Assembly: GCF_023221595.1 (NCBI RefSeq)
Contig: NZ_CP096563.1
Coordinates: forward strand, 2,710,501 to 2,774,500
Direction of reading: 5' to 3'
Origin: Rhodococcus qingshengii JCM 15477
GTDB taxonomy: Bacteria; Actinomycetota; Actinomycetes; Mycobacteriales; Mycobacteriaceae
Length of the DNA stretch: 64,000 nt
Part shown: in pieces, positions 27,163 through 37,630 of the stretch
Numbering within the stretch: position 1 is the first letter of the stretch
Layout: each line of letters begins with the position of its first letter
Position numbers and translations under genes: made by a program
Notes under the pieces: model-generated
What the model saw: the letters and a program-made list of their open reading frames with translations, nothing else
What the model was told of the DNA's origin: nothing
Databases searched by the model: none

Positions 27163-29198
27163 GTCGTCGATCCTTCCAAGGCGCTGCTGGCGGCAGGGTC
27201 GAGGATGCGACCCTCCGACAGTCGAATTGTTCTGCTGCACACGGCGTCCATGCCGTCGACATCGTGGGAGATGACGACTACTGCGGTTCCGTTCCGACGA
27301 ATCCACCTGAGTACGTTCAGGATTTCGTGTCGACCGGGTGGATCGAGACCGGCCAACGGTTCGTCGAGGATGAGTACCCGCGGTTGGCGCACGAGGAGAC
27401 CGGCCAGGACGACGCGTCGCATCTGTCCGCCGCTCAACTCGTCGATGCTGCGGCCGGCGATGTGACGGTCGAGTCCGACGGCGTCGAGCGCCCACGAGAC
27501 TTGCACCGATCCGATCTCCGGACCTCCGGCGGCCTCGATGTCTTCGGCGACGGTTCGGCGTTGCAGCTGCAGTCGCGAATGCTGGAACGTGAGACCGACG
27601 GTGCCGAGTTGGCGTGAGACGGGTTTGCCGTCGAAGACTGCGGTTCCCTTGCTCGGTGCGATCAAGCCCGCCATGATCCAGGCCAGAGTCGATTTACCGG
27701 AACCGTTGCCGCCCAGAACCAGCAGCCCGTCGCCGTCGCCGATTGTGAGATTGACGTCCGACAAGGCGCGCCGCGACCACGGAGTCCGGTCGTTGTACGT
27801 GTGGGTGACATCGGTGAGTTGGAGGACAGCTCGAGTGCTGACCGGCCACGGCGCAGACGGAGGACCCCCGAACGTCGACGTCATCCAACCTGGTTGGTGA
27901 TCGATCTGCCGTCCGCGTTGTAGTTGAATCACCCGATCTGCGTTGCGGGTGTCGGCGTGGTGATGGGTGACCAGTACCACGGCCATCGGGTGGCGTCGCG
28001 GAAGTTCGGCAAGGAGCGAGACCAATTCCTCCCGGCCGGCCTGATCGACCATCGCGGTGGCTTCGTCCGCGATCAGCAGAGCGGGGCGCCGCGCCAGCGC
28101 GGCTGCAACAGCCAGACGTTGCATCTCGCCACCGGACAGCCCGGAGGTCTCACGCATACCCATGCCCGCGAGTCCCACCTCGGCCAGCAGTGCATCGACG
28201 TCGGGATGCGACTCGGGGGGGAGCCCCCAGACGACGTCGTCCGCGACGCGGGTTCCGAGGATCTGGCTTTCGGGTCGTTGGAGGACGACGGCGGTTCCGC
28301 CGTGTCGGCCGAGACCGGCGGACCCGGGTCTCGTCAGCGTCCCGACAGTCGGCGCGCGACCGGCGAGCAACCGGGTGAGTGTGGACTTGCCCGAGCCGTT
28401 GTGGCCGACGACGGTGACGAACTCTCCTCGTCGCACGGTGAAGTTGACGTCGACGAGGGCCGGTGTCGTTGCACCCGGATAGGTGAAGCCCACGTGATCG
28501 AAAGTGACCGGCAACGGATCGATCGGACGGTCGTCGGGTGCTGTCTGGAGCGGGTCGGCCGAAGGGAGTGCAGCCAATCGGTCGAGGACGGCGCCGAGGA
28601 CGAAATAGGAGACGACGGTACTGAGGACGATTCCGGAGATGATGGACACGCCGATCCACAACCACCAGTAGTCGATGATCGAGCCGATGCTGTTCTCGAT
28701 CCATTCGGCTGCGCCGACGAGTGTGGGGGCACGCTTCAAGATCTCGGCCACGCCCAACGCGGTGTTCTCGAGCGAGGTCAACAACAAGGTGCGCAGCGGA
28801 GCGAGAACAAGCAACAGGACTATGGAGAACAACGCCAGCGCGGGCCCGATGACCAATGACGACAGCAATGCGGAGACGAAGCCGAGACCGCGCCGCTTGA
28901 CCGTACCGATGATTCCGCCGAGGAGAGCGCTCAATGCGACCGCCGCCGCAGATCCCGAACCCGCCGCGACGAAGGCGACTGCCGTAGCCGAGATACCGGC
29001 CGTCGTCACGGCGCGGACTCGGAAGCGCTGGGCAACAATTCCCATCGGAACGGCGGCCACGAGGTTGAGGGCGCTGGCCATGGGGATGACCGTGGCAATG
29101 ACGGACAACGCGACCGTGAATCCGGCCATGACGGCACCCGTTGCCAACTCGAGTGGTCGAAGGTTGCCGGTTTCGCGGACTTGCGGACGGTTGCTCAC
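27159..29198 (-). CDS. ECF transporter fusion: S component plus two ATPases
   Basis: A 679-residue fusion. Residues 1-200 hold about five or six membrane helices (substrate-binding S part). Two ATPases follow: the first with Walker A GHNGSGKST and signature LSGGEMQRLAVAAAL, the second with Walker A GGNGSGKST and LSGGQMRRVVLAGLL, each with Walker B (LLIADEATAM, VLILDEPLAGLD). So S, A and A' are one chain and only T is separate. The layout matches Rv2326c. GTG at 29198 gives a sensible membrane N-terminus; the frame stays open for 253 more codons upstream but that part is antisense to dapB. Substrate unknown. Confidence 0.9.
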   Translation of the reverse strand: MSNRPQVRETGNLRPLELATGAVMAGFTVALSVIATVIPMASALNLVAAVPMGIVAQRFRVRAVTTAGISATAVAFVAAGSGSAAAVALSALLGGIIGTVKRRGLGFVSALLSSLVIGPALALFSIVLLLVLAPLRTLLLTSLENTALGVAEILKRAPTLVGAAEWIENSIGSIIDYWWLWIGVSIISGIVLSTVVSYFVLGAVLDRLAALPSADPLQTAPDDRPIDPLPVTFDHVGFTYPGATTPALVDVNFTVRRGEFVTVVGHNGSGKSTLTRLLAGRAPTVGTLTRPGSAGLGRHGGTAVVLQRPESQILGTRVADDVVWGLPPESHPDVDALLAEVGLAGMGMRETSGLSGGEMQRLAVAAALARRPALLIADEATAMVDQAGREELVSLLAELPRRHPMAVVLVTHHHADTRNADRVIQLQRGRQIDHQPGWMTSTFGGPPSAPWPVSTRAVLQLTDVTHTYNDRTPWSRRALSDVNLTIGDGDGLLVLGGNGSGKSTLAWIMAGLIAPSKGTAVFDGKPVSRQLGTVGLTFQHSRLQLQRRTVAEDIEAAGGPEIGSVQVSWALDAVGLDRHIAGRSIDELSGGQMRRVVLAGLLVRQPRVLILDEPLAGLDPPGRHEILNVLRWIRRNGTAVVVISHDVDGMDAVCSRTIRLSEGRILDPAASSALEGSTT

Positions 29199-29261
29199 TA
29201 CGTCCAGTGTGCCAGTGGTGACATAACTCCCGCCCGACTGATGGTGAGCGCATCGGGGTGA

Positions 29262-30526
<1,265 letters not shown>

Positions 30527-30538
30527 GTGTCTACGCCG

Positions 30539-30571
30539 CGGAGCGGGGCCTGCTGAGACGCTACCGCTCCG
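30539..30571. terminator. Hairpin between convergent genes
   Basis: Arms CGGAGCGG/CCGCTCCG (8 bp) with a 17-base loop lie between the dapB-linked gene and the lipoprotein gene, overlapping the latter's stop codon. It is a weaker candidate than the one at 23437. Confidence 0.4.
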
Positions 30572-31217
30572 GAACGGTTGTGGGAGATGACGGATCCGGA
30601 GTGGTGGGGTCGAATGGCGGCGGGTTGTTCGGGTCGAAGCTCGTCACCGGCACCGAACAGGTCGCGCCCACTTCGGGATACGTGTTCGGGTTGACGCGCA
30701 GAGCCGAGACGAACTGATCGATGCGCGCGTCCGCGGCGTTGTCGAGCTTGAGCTGACGGCCCCACGACTGCAGCGAGATCGGCGAATCCAGGGTCGGATA
30801 CGGCGACATCAACGTGTAGCTCATGCCCTCGACTCGCTGTGCCAAGCGAGCCTGATCCTCGCTCGAGACGAGGTCGGGGTTGTACGTGATCCACACGGCC
30901 CCGTGCTCGAGAGAATGGACCGCATTCTCGGTCCGAATCGCTTGTGGATAAACAACTCCGGTGCAGTTTGCCCAGACCGAGTCATGACGGCCGCCGAAGG
31001 GCGGTGAATATGTGTACGCCACGCGTTCGTTCGGGCGTACGTGTTGGGCTGCTGGGTAGTCGACCGTGACAACTCCGTCGATGGCTTCGGACGGATCCGG
31101 GTTGTCGATGCTCGGAACAAACGCATCCGGGCGCGGTGATCCTTCGAGGGAATTCGCACACGAAGCCAGTGCGAGAACTGCCGAGACCACCACTGTCGCT
31201 CGAAGTTGTTTGTTCAC
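30561..31217 (-). CDS. DUF3105-like lipoprotein
   Basis: A 218-residue exported lipoprotein. The signal peptide ends in a lipobox LASC (Cys20). The body contains YSPPFGGRHDSVWANCTGVY-like sequence and SLEHGAVWITYNP, the hallmark of DUF3105 proteins; the H in SLEHG and in GGRH may bind a metal. A Pro/Thr-rich tail follows. It is anchored on the outer face of the cytoplasmic membrane. Function unknown. A second exported protein gene lies 48 bp upstream on the same strand. Confidence 0.82.
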   Translation of the reverse strand: MNKQLRATVVVSAVLALASCANSLEGSPRPDAFVPSIDNPDPSEAIDGVVTVDYPAAQHVRPNERVAYTYSPPFGGRHDSVWANCTGVVYPQAIRTENAVHSLEHGAVWITYNPDLVSSEDQARLAQRVEGMSYTLMSPYPTLDSPISLQSWGRQLKLDNAADARIDQFVSALRVNPNTYPEVGATCSVPVTSFDPNNPPPFDPTTPDPSSPTTVPER

Positions 31218-31265
31218 TCGGCCATGATAGCGGCGCCTGTCCGCTTTCCCGGGGACGCGAATCGA

Positions 31266-32213
31266 CTACGACCCGAGAGAGCCGCTCGCTCCGCCCGACA
31301 GTGCGATGTCGCTGGCGCCGCGAAGAATTCGGATTGGTGGTAATGGCCCTCGGTATGCCTCGGAGCCACTGATCAGATCACCGGCAGCGTCGAACGCGAT
31401 CGCCTCACCTTGTGGTTCGTCGGGAAGGGGGACGCGAATCGGGTTGGTGTTCAACGCTTTCACGACATCGCCGTCGGGAGCTGCGTACAGGTAAGCGTCG
31501 GTATACGTGCGGAGCGCTACCACCGTGCCGTCCTTGCTCACGGCGCCGCCGGTGACAGCCATCGTGCCGGCGTGGGGGACGGGCCCACCGGGTGTGAGGG
31601 TGGGAGTAAATCTGAGCTGACCTACTTTGGCCAACATGGTCGGCGAGCCCGTACTCAGATCCTGAACCTGCTGTCGCTCAGCGGTTGTGTAGACCACGCT
31701 TGCACCCAGGTAGTCCTTGGTGACGATGACGGGAACCCCGTCGCTCTGGATCAGTAGTGTCTCGGCGTCGTGCCCGCCGTCGGGATAGACCAGGGGGTAG
31801 GAGGTCGCCGCACCTGAAGCCGGATCGAGGTCGATCAGCCCGACCGACGTTCGTACCGCGTTGTTGTCGCCGATGTCTGCCAGCCACAGATGGCCGTCGG
31901 GAGTCGACGACAGATCCTCGACGTCGACACGAGGGGTGCCCACGCTGATCCAGCGCTGCACGTGGCAGTTCGAATCGAGTTCGGCGACCCGATCGTCGGA
32001 GCCGCTGTCGCCGATTGCGTACATCCCGGCCGCGGTGACGGTGAGTCCGGACAGCTCGGAAAGGCCTGCATCGGTGGGTGTGCACAGTACGTCGAAGACG
32101 CGGGCCTGTTGCGCCGCCGCAGGAACGGTGCGAACGCCGACAATCGCGGCGGCGAGAACAACCGATCCGGCAGCCCAAGCGACTGAGTGGGTGAGCGGTC
32201 GATTCCAGATCAC
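31266..32213 (-). CDS. Exported beta-propeller-like protein
   Basis: A 315-residue protein with a Sec signal peptide (residues 1-35, ending PAAAQQA). Repeated segments such as LSGLTVTAAGMYAIGDSGSDDRVAELD and VDVEDLSSTPDGHLWLADIGDN suggest a propeller with about five or six blades, like SdiA-regulated or phytase-like proteins. It is probably secreted or cell-wall associated. No catalytic residues can be named. Confidence 0.75.
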   Translation of the reverse strand: MIWNRPLTHSVAWAAGSVVLAAAIVGVRTVPAAAQQARVFDVLCTPTDAGLSELSGLTVTAAGMYAIGDSGSDDRVAELDSNCHVQRWISVGTPRVDVEDLSSTPDGHLWLADIGDNNAVRTSVGLIDLDPASGAATSYPLVYPDGGHDAETLLIQSDGVPVIVTKDYLGASVVYTTAERQQVQDLSTGSPTMLAKVGQLRFTPTLTPGGPVPHAGTMAVTGGAVSKDGTVVALRTYTDAYLYAAPDGDVVKALNTNPIRVPLPDEPQGEAIAFDAAGDLISGSEAYRGPLPPIRILRGASDIALSGGASGSLGS

Positions 32214-32413
32214 GATGCAGTCCTCCAGGCCGAAGAATCGGGACTTAGTACCCAGAGAATACTGGACGTCCGTCTCACTTTGACCGAAACTGCAAGAAAT
32301 CGCATCTGCCGAGACGCCGTGATGCGTCAGTGATTCACCGAGTGAATCCGCGTGCAGGAGGGGATACTCGACTCACCGGAGATCGGCGGCGACGAGCAGG
32401 AAGTGACGAAGCG

Positions 32414-32812
32414 ATGGCGAAGAGTGAGTCCGACAAGCAAGGCGCAGATTCCCCGTCTCGGTTGATCGACAAGCGAATCGAGGAACTCGGAGACTGGCGG
32501 GGCGAGATGCTCGCCCGGATACGAACTCTGATCAAAGAAGTGGATCCGGATGTGGTGGAGGAATGGAAGTGGCGAGGTGTTCCCGTGTGGTACCACGCCG
32601 GAATGATCTGTACCGGTGAGACTTACAAGAGCGCAGTGAAGGTGACCTTTGCCAAAGGCGCATCACTCGACGACGCTTCAGGACTCTTCAACTCCAGCCT
32701 CGAGGGCAATACGCGACGGGCGATCGATTTCCACGAGGGCCAAGCCGTCGACGAAAAGGCGTTCAAGGCACTCGTTCACGCCGCGATTGCCCTGAACACC
32801 TCGAAGAAGTGA
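32414..32812 (+). CDS. DUF1801-like small protein
   Basis: A 132-residue cytosolic protein. The pattern LARIRTLIKEVDPDVVEEWKW, then VPVWYHAGMICTGE and YKSAVKVTFAKGASL, matches DUF1801 (YdhG-like) proteins, a compact fold of unclear function. ATG at 32414 is chosen; the earlier in-frame start at 32330 adds a basic, non-conserved stretch. It converges on the isochorismate synthase gene with an 8-bp gap. Confidence 0.8.
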   Translation: MAKSESDKQGADSPSRLIDKRIEELGDWRGEMLARIRTLIKEVDPDVVEEWKWRGVPVWYHAGMICTGETYKSAVKVTFAKGASLDDASGLFNSSLEGNTRRAIDFHEGQAVDEKAFKALVHAAIALNTSKK

Positions 32813-32819
32813 CGCCCTG

Positions 32820-33977
32820 TCAGAGATGATGTTCAGCGAGGTCGAACGCACTGAGTAGCGTGCGGAATTTTGTACTGGTCTCTCTCAATTCGATTTCCGG
32901 GTCGGAAGTAGCGACGATGCCGCCGCCGGCGTAGGCCCGCGCCGAGAGGCCGTCTGCTGCGATCTCGGCGCAACGAATAGCTACCATCCACTCGCCGTCT
33001 CCAGTCCGGTCGCACCAGCCCACGGCACCGGCATAGAACCCACGATCGGCTTCGGTTGCGGTGATGTGCTCGCGTGCGGCGACCGTCGGTGTGCCGCAGA
33101 CAGCGGGAGTCGGATGCAGCGCCATTGCGAGTTCGAGCGAGGTCAGGCTCGGGTCGATCAGGACACCTTCGATCTTGGTCCCGAGATGCCACAGTTGCGG
33201 TGTCCGAAGGATTTCCGGTGCGCTGGGTGCATTGAAGGACGTGCACAGTGGTCCGAGTATCGCGCTGATGGAGTCGACGACAAACGCGTGTTCGGCCAGA
33301 TCTTTGGTCGACGCGCGGAGTTGCTCGGCATTCGCCTCGTCCTGATCCGAATTCGGATGGCGTGCAATCGAGCCCGCCAGCGGGTGGCAGGTGACGACGC
33401 CGCCTCGCCTTTCGATCAGAACCTCGGGCGTCGAACCGACCAGCGAACGCCCGCGGTACTTTCCTCCGGCGGGGGACAGGTCGACGCAGAAACCGTTGTG
33501 CGCGTGATCGAGTGCAATCAGTTTCTCGGCCAGAGCGGCGGGGAAGATCGTGGACTCGGCCTCGATGGTCAGGGAGCGTGCGAGGACAACTTTGTCGAGT
33601 TCGCCTGCTCGAAGTCGTTCGATGGCTCCGCGGACCCTGTCGGTGTGGATCTGCGGGCTGGGTTCGAATCCGGCTACCCGCGAAGTGGGTAATGACGGGA
33701 TGTTCGAGTGATATAGATCACCGCGGACTCGTGTGAAACTCAGTGGCGCGGTGAGGGCGGACGGCGTCTCCGGGGAGAACGGCAGGGCGCCGACGACCGA
33801 GTCGATGCGCCCGGTCTTGAGGGCTTCGGCAGCGTCGAAGGCCGAGTCGAATTCTTCGACTACTCCCGAAGTGCGGATCGACGTTTGCCTACGTGAGAGC
33901 AGGAAAACGGAGTCCGTTTCATCGTCAGTCCGGTTGTTGCGCAACGGGAATTCGGAGACTTCGGCGAGTGCTGACAT
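32820..33977 (-). CDS. dhbC: Isochorismate synthase of 2,3-dihydroxybenzoate synthesis
   Basis: A 385-residue EntC/DhbC-type enzyme of the chorismate-binding family that turns chorismate into isochorismate. Conserved features are KVVLARSLTI, HPLAGSIARH, LHPTPAVCGTPT, and the C-terminal YAGGGIVATSDPEIELRET block. The ATG at 33977 is chosen because GGAAGG lies six bases before it; the same SD touches the GTG at 33983 directly. The gene is transcribed away from the rest of the DHB operon, from an intergenic region carrying two IdeR-like boxes. Confidence 0.95.
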   Translation of the reverse strand: MSALAEVSEFPLRNNRTDDETDSVFLLSRRQTSIRTSGVVEEFDSAFDAAEALKTGRIDSVVGALPFSPETPSALTAPLSFTRVRGDLYHSNIPSLPTSRVAGFEPSPQIHTDRVRGAIERLRAGELDKVVLARSLTIEAESTIFPAALAEKLIALDHAHNGFCVDLSPAGGKYRGRSLVGSTPEVLIERRGGVVTCHPLAGSIARHPNSDQDEANAEQLRASTKDLAEHAFVVDSISAILGPLCTSFNAPSAPEILRTPQLWHLGTKIEGVLIDPSLTSLELAMALHPTPAVCGTPTVAAREHITATEADRGFYAGAVGWCDRTGDGEWMVAIRCAEIAADGLSARAYAGGGIVATSDPEIELRETSTKFRTLLSAFDLAEHHL

Positions 33978-34008
33978 GGACACCCTTCCAGTTCGACAGA
34001 TTGCTTGT

Positions 34009-34027
34009 TATGTTGAGGCTAGCCTTA
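34009..34027. promoter_or_regulatory. IdeR-like iron box 1 (dhbC side)
   Basis: TATGTTGAGGCTAGCCTTA matches the IdeR/DmdR1 consensus TTAGGTTAGGCTAACCTAA at 13 of 19 positions, with a perfect AGGCTAGCCT core. It is 32 bp before the dhbC start, where iron-bound IdeR would block transcription. Confidence 0.65.
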
Positions 34028-34078
34028 GTTTGGGTGAATTTGTGTTGCGAGCGTCCGGGTTGTGTACTTCCGTACCGT

Positions 34079-34097
34079 TATGGTTAGGCTGGCCTAA
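34079..34097. promoter_or_regulatory. IdeR-like iron box 2 (DHB operon side)
   Basis: TATGGTTAGGCTGGCCTAA matches the IdeR consensus at 15 of 19 positions. It lies 80 bp before the carrier-protein gene that opens the DHB operon. Confidence 0.75.
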
Positions 34098-34176
34098 AGT
34101 CAAGGCGTGCGGACGGGGTCGACACGAGGTTGGGTTGGCTCGATCTGAGCGCGTCGACCACTACTCGAGGAGACCG

Positions 34177-34407
34177 ATGAGCAACACCGTGGACCGTGAC
34201 CAGATCGTGCGCGACGTCGCCGAGGTTCTGTCGATGAGGGCAGAACAACTCGGCGACGACGCGGACCTGGGTGACGAAGGCCTTGACTCGGTTCGCTTGA
34301 TGACGCTCGTCGAACGGTGGCGGGGAGCGGGCGCGGATGCCGACTTCGCGGAGTTGGCAGAAGAGCCCACGATCAATGCCTGGGTTCAGGTCCTGTGCCC
34401 GCAGTGA
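34177..34407 (+). CDS. Free-standing aryl carrier protein
   Basis: A 76-residue carrier protein. The phosphopantetheine site is in DEGLDSVRLM (Ser38). DHB activated by the ligase at 35237 would be loaded here and passed to the first condensation domain of the NRPS. In enterobactin and bacillibactin this domain is fused to the isochorismatase; here it is a separate gene and the isochorismatase at 36936 lacks it. CGAGGAGA precedes the ATG. The TGA overlaps the GTG of the next gene (GTGA). Confidence 0.9.
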   Translation: MSNTVDRDQIVRDVAEVLSMRAEQLGDDADLGDEGLDSVRLMTLVERWRGAGADADFAELAEEPTINAWVQVLCPQ

Positions 34408-35195
34408 GCGAGCGCCGAATCGCCGTGGTCACCGGTGCTGCGGCGGGGATCGGCGCCGCAGTGGCCCGTACGCTTGCGCGCGACGGGTATTCGCTGGCGT
34501 TGCTCGATCGCGACGACGTCGAATTGAAGCGGGTAACTGCGGAATTGGCAGAAACAATCGTCGAAGGCGCCGATATCGAGAGTCACGTCGTGGACGTGAC
34601 CGATCGGCAGGCAGTCGACGCTGCAGTGGCCTCGACGATGGACACGTTCGGCCGGATCGACGCGCTCGCGCACGTCGCCGGAATTCTCGACACCGGATCG
34701 GTGCTGGACTCCGATCCGGACCAGTGGCGGAAGATATTCGGCGTCAACGTCTTCGGATTGCTGAACGTGCTGCAAAGCGTGGGACTGGAAATGCGTCGCC
34801 GTCGGGCCGGGGCGATCGTGGTCGTCTCGTCGAACGCGGCCGGTGTCCCACGTATCGGGATGGGTGCTTACGGTTCGTCCAAAGCTGCTGCCACCATGTT
34901 GGTTCGAACCGCTGGACTGGAGCTGGCTACTGACGGCATTCGTGTCAACGTGGTCGCTCCGGGATCCACCGACACAGCGATGCAGCGGTCACTGTGGTCG
35001 GACCCTTCCGACGATTCGGGTGCCGACGCGGTCATCGAAGGCAATCTGGCGAGCTATCGCCTGGGTATTCCGCTCGGAAAACTGGCCACCGCAGACGATA
35101 TCGCGGACTCGGTGCACTTCCTGCTGTCCGACCGGGCGGCCCACATCACCATGCAGGCGCTGTACGTCGACGGTGGAGCGACGCTCAAAGCGTGA
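34404..35195 (+). CDS. dhbA: 2,3-dihydro-2,3-dihydroxybenzoate dehydrogenase
   Basis: A 263-residue short-chain dehydrogenase that oxidises dihydro-DHB to 2,3-dihydroxybenzoate with NAD+. The cofactor loop is VTGAAAGIGAAVA, the active-site tyrosine and lysine are in YGSSKAA, and Ser in VVSSNAAGVPR. The GTG at 34404 overlaps the carrier-protein stop; an earlier GTG at 34395 is less likely. Position between the carrier protein and the DHB ligase supports the specific substrate. Confidence 0.93.
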   Translation: MSERRIAVVTGAAAGIGAAVARTLARDGYSLALLDRDDVELKRVTAELAETIVEGADIESHVVDVTDRQAVDAAVASTMDTFGRIDALAHVAGILDTGSVLDSDPDQWRKIFGVNVFGLLNVLQSVGLEMRRRRAGAIVVVSSNAAGVPRIGMGAYGSSKAAATMLVRTAGLELATDGIRVNVVAPGSTDTAMQRSLWSDPSDDSGADAVIEGNLASYRLGIPLGKLATADDIADSVHFLLSDRAAHITMQALYVDGGATLKA

Positions 35196-35236
35196 GACGT
35201 ATTTGCTGACAGTACTTTCGAACAGGAGTCACTTGC

Positions 35237-36901
35237 ATGACCTCGAGGATCGCTCGCGAGCCCTTGGCACCCGTCGCACAGTATCCACCCGATTTGGTGA
35301 CGTATTATCGGGGACGAGGCTATTGGACTGACGAGACGCTGGCCGGATTCGTCACGGCCGCGGCCGCACGGCATCCCGACAATGAAGCGGTGGTCGGCAG
35401 CGATGCCTCTGGCACACAGACACGGCTGACGTATTCCGACCTCGATCGTCGCAGCTCGGCCGTGGCCGGAGGCCTGTCCGGCTTGGGTGTTCGCGCCGGT
35501 GACCGGGTGCTTCTGCAGCTGCCGAACATCGTGGAATACGTCGAAGCATTGTTCGGTGTGTTGAAGCTCGGCGCCCTGCCGGTATTCGGGTTGCCGGCGC
35601 ATCGCCGAACCGAAATCGGATACTTCTGCCAGTTCGCTGATGTCGCTGCCTATATCGTCGCCGACCGTCATGGCGGGTTCGACTACCGCGCGCTGGCGCG
35701 TGAGGTGAACGAAGGCCTCGAGACTCCGCCTGTTGTGATCGTGGCCGGTGACCCCGAAGAGTTTGTCGGTTTCGATTCGCTGCGCGGATACGAGGTTCCC
35801 GTTCTTGCCGACGTCGATCCGTTGTCGGTCGCCTTTCTTCAGCTTTCCGGTGGCACGACCGGTGTTCCGAAGCTGATTCCGCGAACGCACGCCGACTACC
35901 TCTACTCGGTGCGAGCGTCCAACCCGATCTGTGGCGTCGACGACGCGACGCGCATGTTGGTGGTTCTTCCTGCAGCGCATAATTTTCCGATGAGTTCGCC
36001 GGGCATCCTGGGTGTTCTCCACGCGGGCGGCTCCGTGGTTCTGGCGCCGGACACCATGCCCTCCACAGCTTTCGGTCTGATCGAATCAGAGCGAGTCACG
36101 CACGCTTCCTTGGTTCCACCGATCGCGTTGGCCTGGATGGCCGCCCCCAGTAAGGCAGATCACGATCTGTCGAGCTTGCGGGTTCTCGGCGTCGGCGGAG
36201 CGAAGTTCAGCGCCGAAGCCGCTGCACGCGTACCCACGGAGTTGGGCTGCACCCTCCAGCAGGTGTTCGGGATGGCCGAGGGGCTGGTCAACTACACCCG
36301 CCTCGACGACACGCAAGAATTGATCGTCAGCACTCAGGGCCGGCCCATTTCACCCGACGACGAGGTTCGTGTGGTCGACGACGAAGGCGCGCTCGTCGCG
36401 CCCGGAACCACGGGGCACTTACTGACTCGGGGTCCGTACACGATCCGCGGCTATTACCGGGCGGATGCGCACAATGCCGAGGTCTTCGACGCCGAAGGTT
36501 TCTATCGCACCGGCGATCTGGTCAGCGTCACCGATTCAGGACATCTGATAGTCGAGGGGCGCGCAAAAGACCAGATCAACCGCGGCGGTGAGAAGGTTGC
36601 GGCCGAGGAGATCGAGAACCACCTGCTCTCGCATCCGGCTGTCCACGATGCGGCCGTCGTCGCCGTTCCCGACGAGTACCTGGGCGAACGAACCTGTGCT
36701 GTTCTGGTGATTTCCGGAGATGCACCGACCGTCGGCGAGATCAAGCGATACATACGAGGCCGAGGCGTTGCGGCGTACAAGGTTCCGGATCGAGTGGAGT
36801 TCGTGACCGAGTTCCCCGTCACCGGCGTCGGAAAGACCAGCAAGGCGGCCTTGCGCCGTGTTCTCAGCGAATCGATTGCCGCACAGACTGTGTCGAGTTG
36901 A
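35237..36901 (+). CDS. dhbE: 2,3-dihydroxybenzoate-AMP ligase
   Basis: A 554-residue free-standing adenylation enzyme. It activates DHB with ATP and loads the aryl carrier protein. The HNFPMSSPG motif (in AAHNFPMSSPG) is the hallmark of DHB/salicylate ligases such as DhbE and EntE. LSGGTTGVPKLIPRTH is the P-loop; RTGDLV and the C-terminal lysine in GVGKTSKAALRR complete the site. An AGGAG site precedes the ATG. It is third in the DHB operon. Confidence 0.96.
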   Translation: MTSRIAREPLAPVAQYPPDLVTYYRGRGYWTDETLAGFVTAAAARHPDNEAVVGSDASGTQTRLTYSDLDRRSSAVAGGLSGLGVRAGDRVLLQLPNIVEYVEALFGVLKLGALPVFGLPAHRRTEIGYFCQFADVAAYIVADRHGGFDYRALAREVNEGLETPPVVIVAGDPEEFVGFDSLRGYEVPVLADVDPLSVAFLQLSGGTTGVPKLIPRTHADYLYSVRASNPICGVDDATRMLVVLPAAHNFPMSSPGILGVLHAGGSVVLAPDTMPSTAFGLIESERVTHASLVPPIALAWMAAPSKADHDLSSLRVLGVGGAKFSAEAAARVPTELGCTLQQVFGMAEGLVNYTRLDDTQELIVSTQGRPISPDDEVRVVDDEGALVAPGTTGHLLTRGPYTIRGYYRADAHNAEVFDAEGFYRTGDLVSVTDSGHLIVEGRAKDQINRGGEKVAAEEIENHLLSHPAVHDAAVVAVPDEYLGERTCAVLVISGDAPTVGEIKRYIRGRGVAAYKVPDRVEFVTEFPVTGVGKTSKAALRRVLSESIAAQTVSS

Positions 36902-36935
36902 TCGGTTCCCACCCCCATTTTCGAGGAGATTCATC

Positions 36936-37583
36936 ATGGCGCTACCCACAGCAGTGCGATACGAGATGCCCACCGAGTTTCCGCAGAATCGGGTCGACTG
37001 GACTCTCGATCCTTCCCGAGCGGTGTTGCTTCTGCACGACATGCAGGAATATTTCGTGAACGCGTACGACCGAAGCGTCGACCCGCTCCAAACCGTGGTT
37101 CCGAACATCGACCGGCTTCGTTCGTCGGCGCGAGCTGCCGGAATCCCGATCGTCTACACCGCCCAACCCGGTGATCAGGATCCCGAGGAGCGTGCGTTGC
37201 TGTCGGATTTCTGGGGACCGGGTCTGAAGGCAGATCCCGCTCACACCGACGTGATCGCCGAGTTGGCTCCGCATTCGGACGACGTGATGCTCACAAAATG
37301 GCGCTACAGCGCCTTCATCAAGACGGATCTGCGTGAGCGGCTGCGCGAGAGTGGGCGTGACCAGCTGATCATCACCGGAATCTATGCCCACATCGGTTGC
37401 CTGACTACCGCTTTGGACGGGTTCATGCAAGACGTGCAGATCTTCTTCGTGGGCGACGCGGTAGCCGACTTCTCCCTGGACGAGCATGTCGGTGCGCTCA
37501 AGTACGCGGCCGGGCGCTGCGCCTCGGTCACCCGAACCGACGACCTGGTCAAGGCGATGAGCGCGGAAACCGTTTCGGCGTAG
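36936..37583 (+). CDS. dhbB: Isochorismatase without carrier domain
   Basis: A 215-residue isochorismatase that hydrolyses isochorismate to dihydro-DHB and pyruvate. VLLLHDMQEYFV (Asp), LTKWRYSAF (Lys), and TGIYAHIGCLTTALDGF (Cys) give the catalytic set. EntB and DhbB carry a C-terminal aryl carrier domain of ~80 residues; here the protein ends right after the hydrolase domain, and the carrier is the gene at 34177. CGAGGAGAT precedes the ATG. Confidence 0.94.
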   Translation: MALPTAVRYEMPTEFPQNRVDWTLDPSRAVLLLHDMQEYFVNAYDRSVDPLQTVVPNIDRLRSSARAAGIPIVYTAQPGDQDPEERALLSDFWGPGLKADPAHTDVIAELAPHSDDVMLTKWRYSAFIKTDLRERLRESGRDQLIITGIYAHIGCLTTALDGFMQDVQIFFVGDAVADFSLDEHVGALKYAAGRCASVTRTDDLVKAMSAETVSA

Positions 37584-37630
37584 GCGTGAACGGCGACGGG
37601 TGCGCCACCCGTCGCCGTATTGTCAGATGT

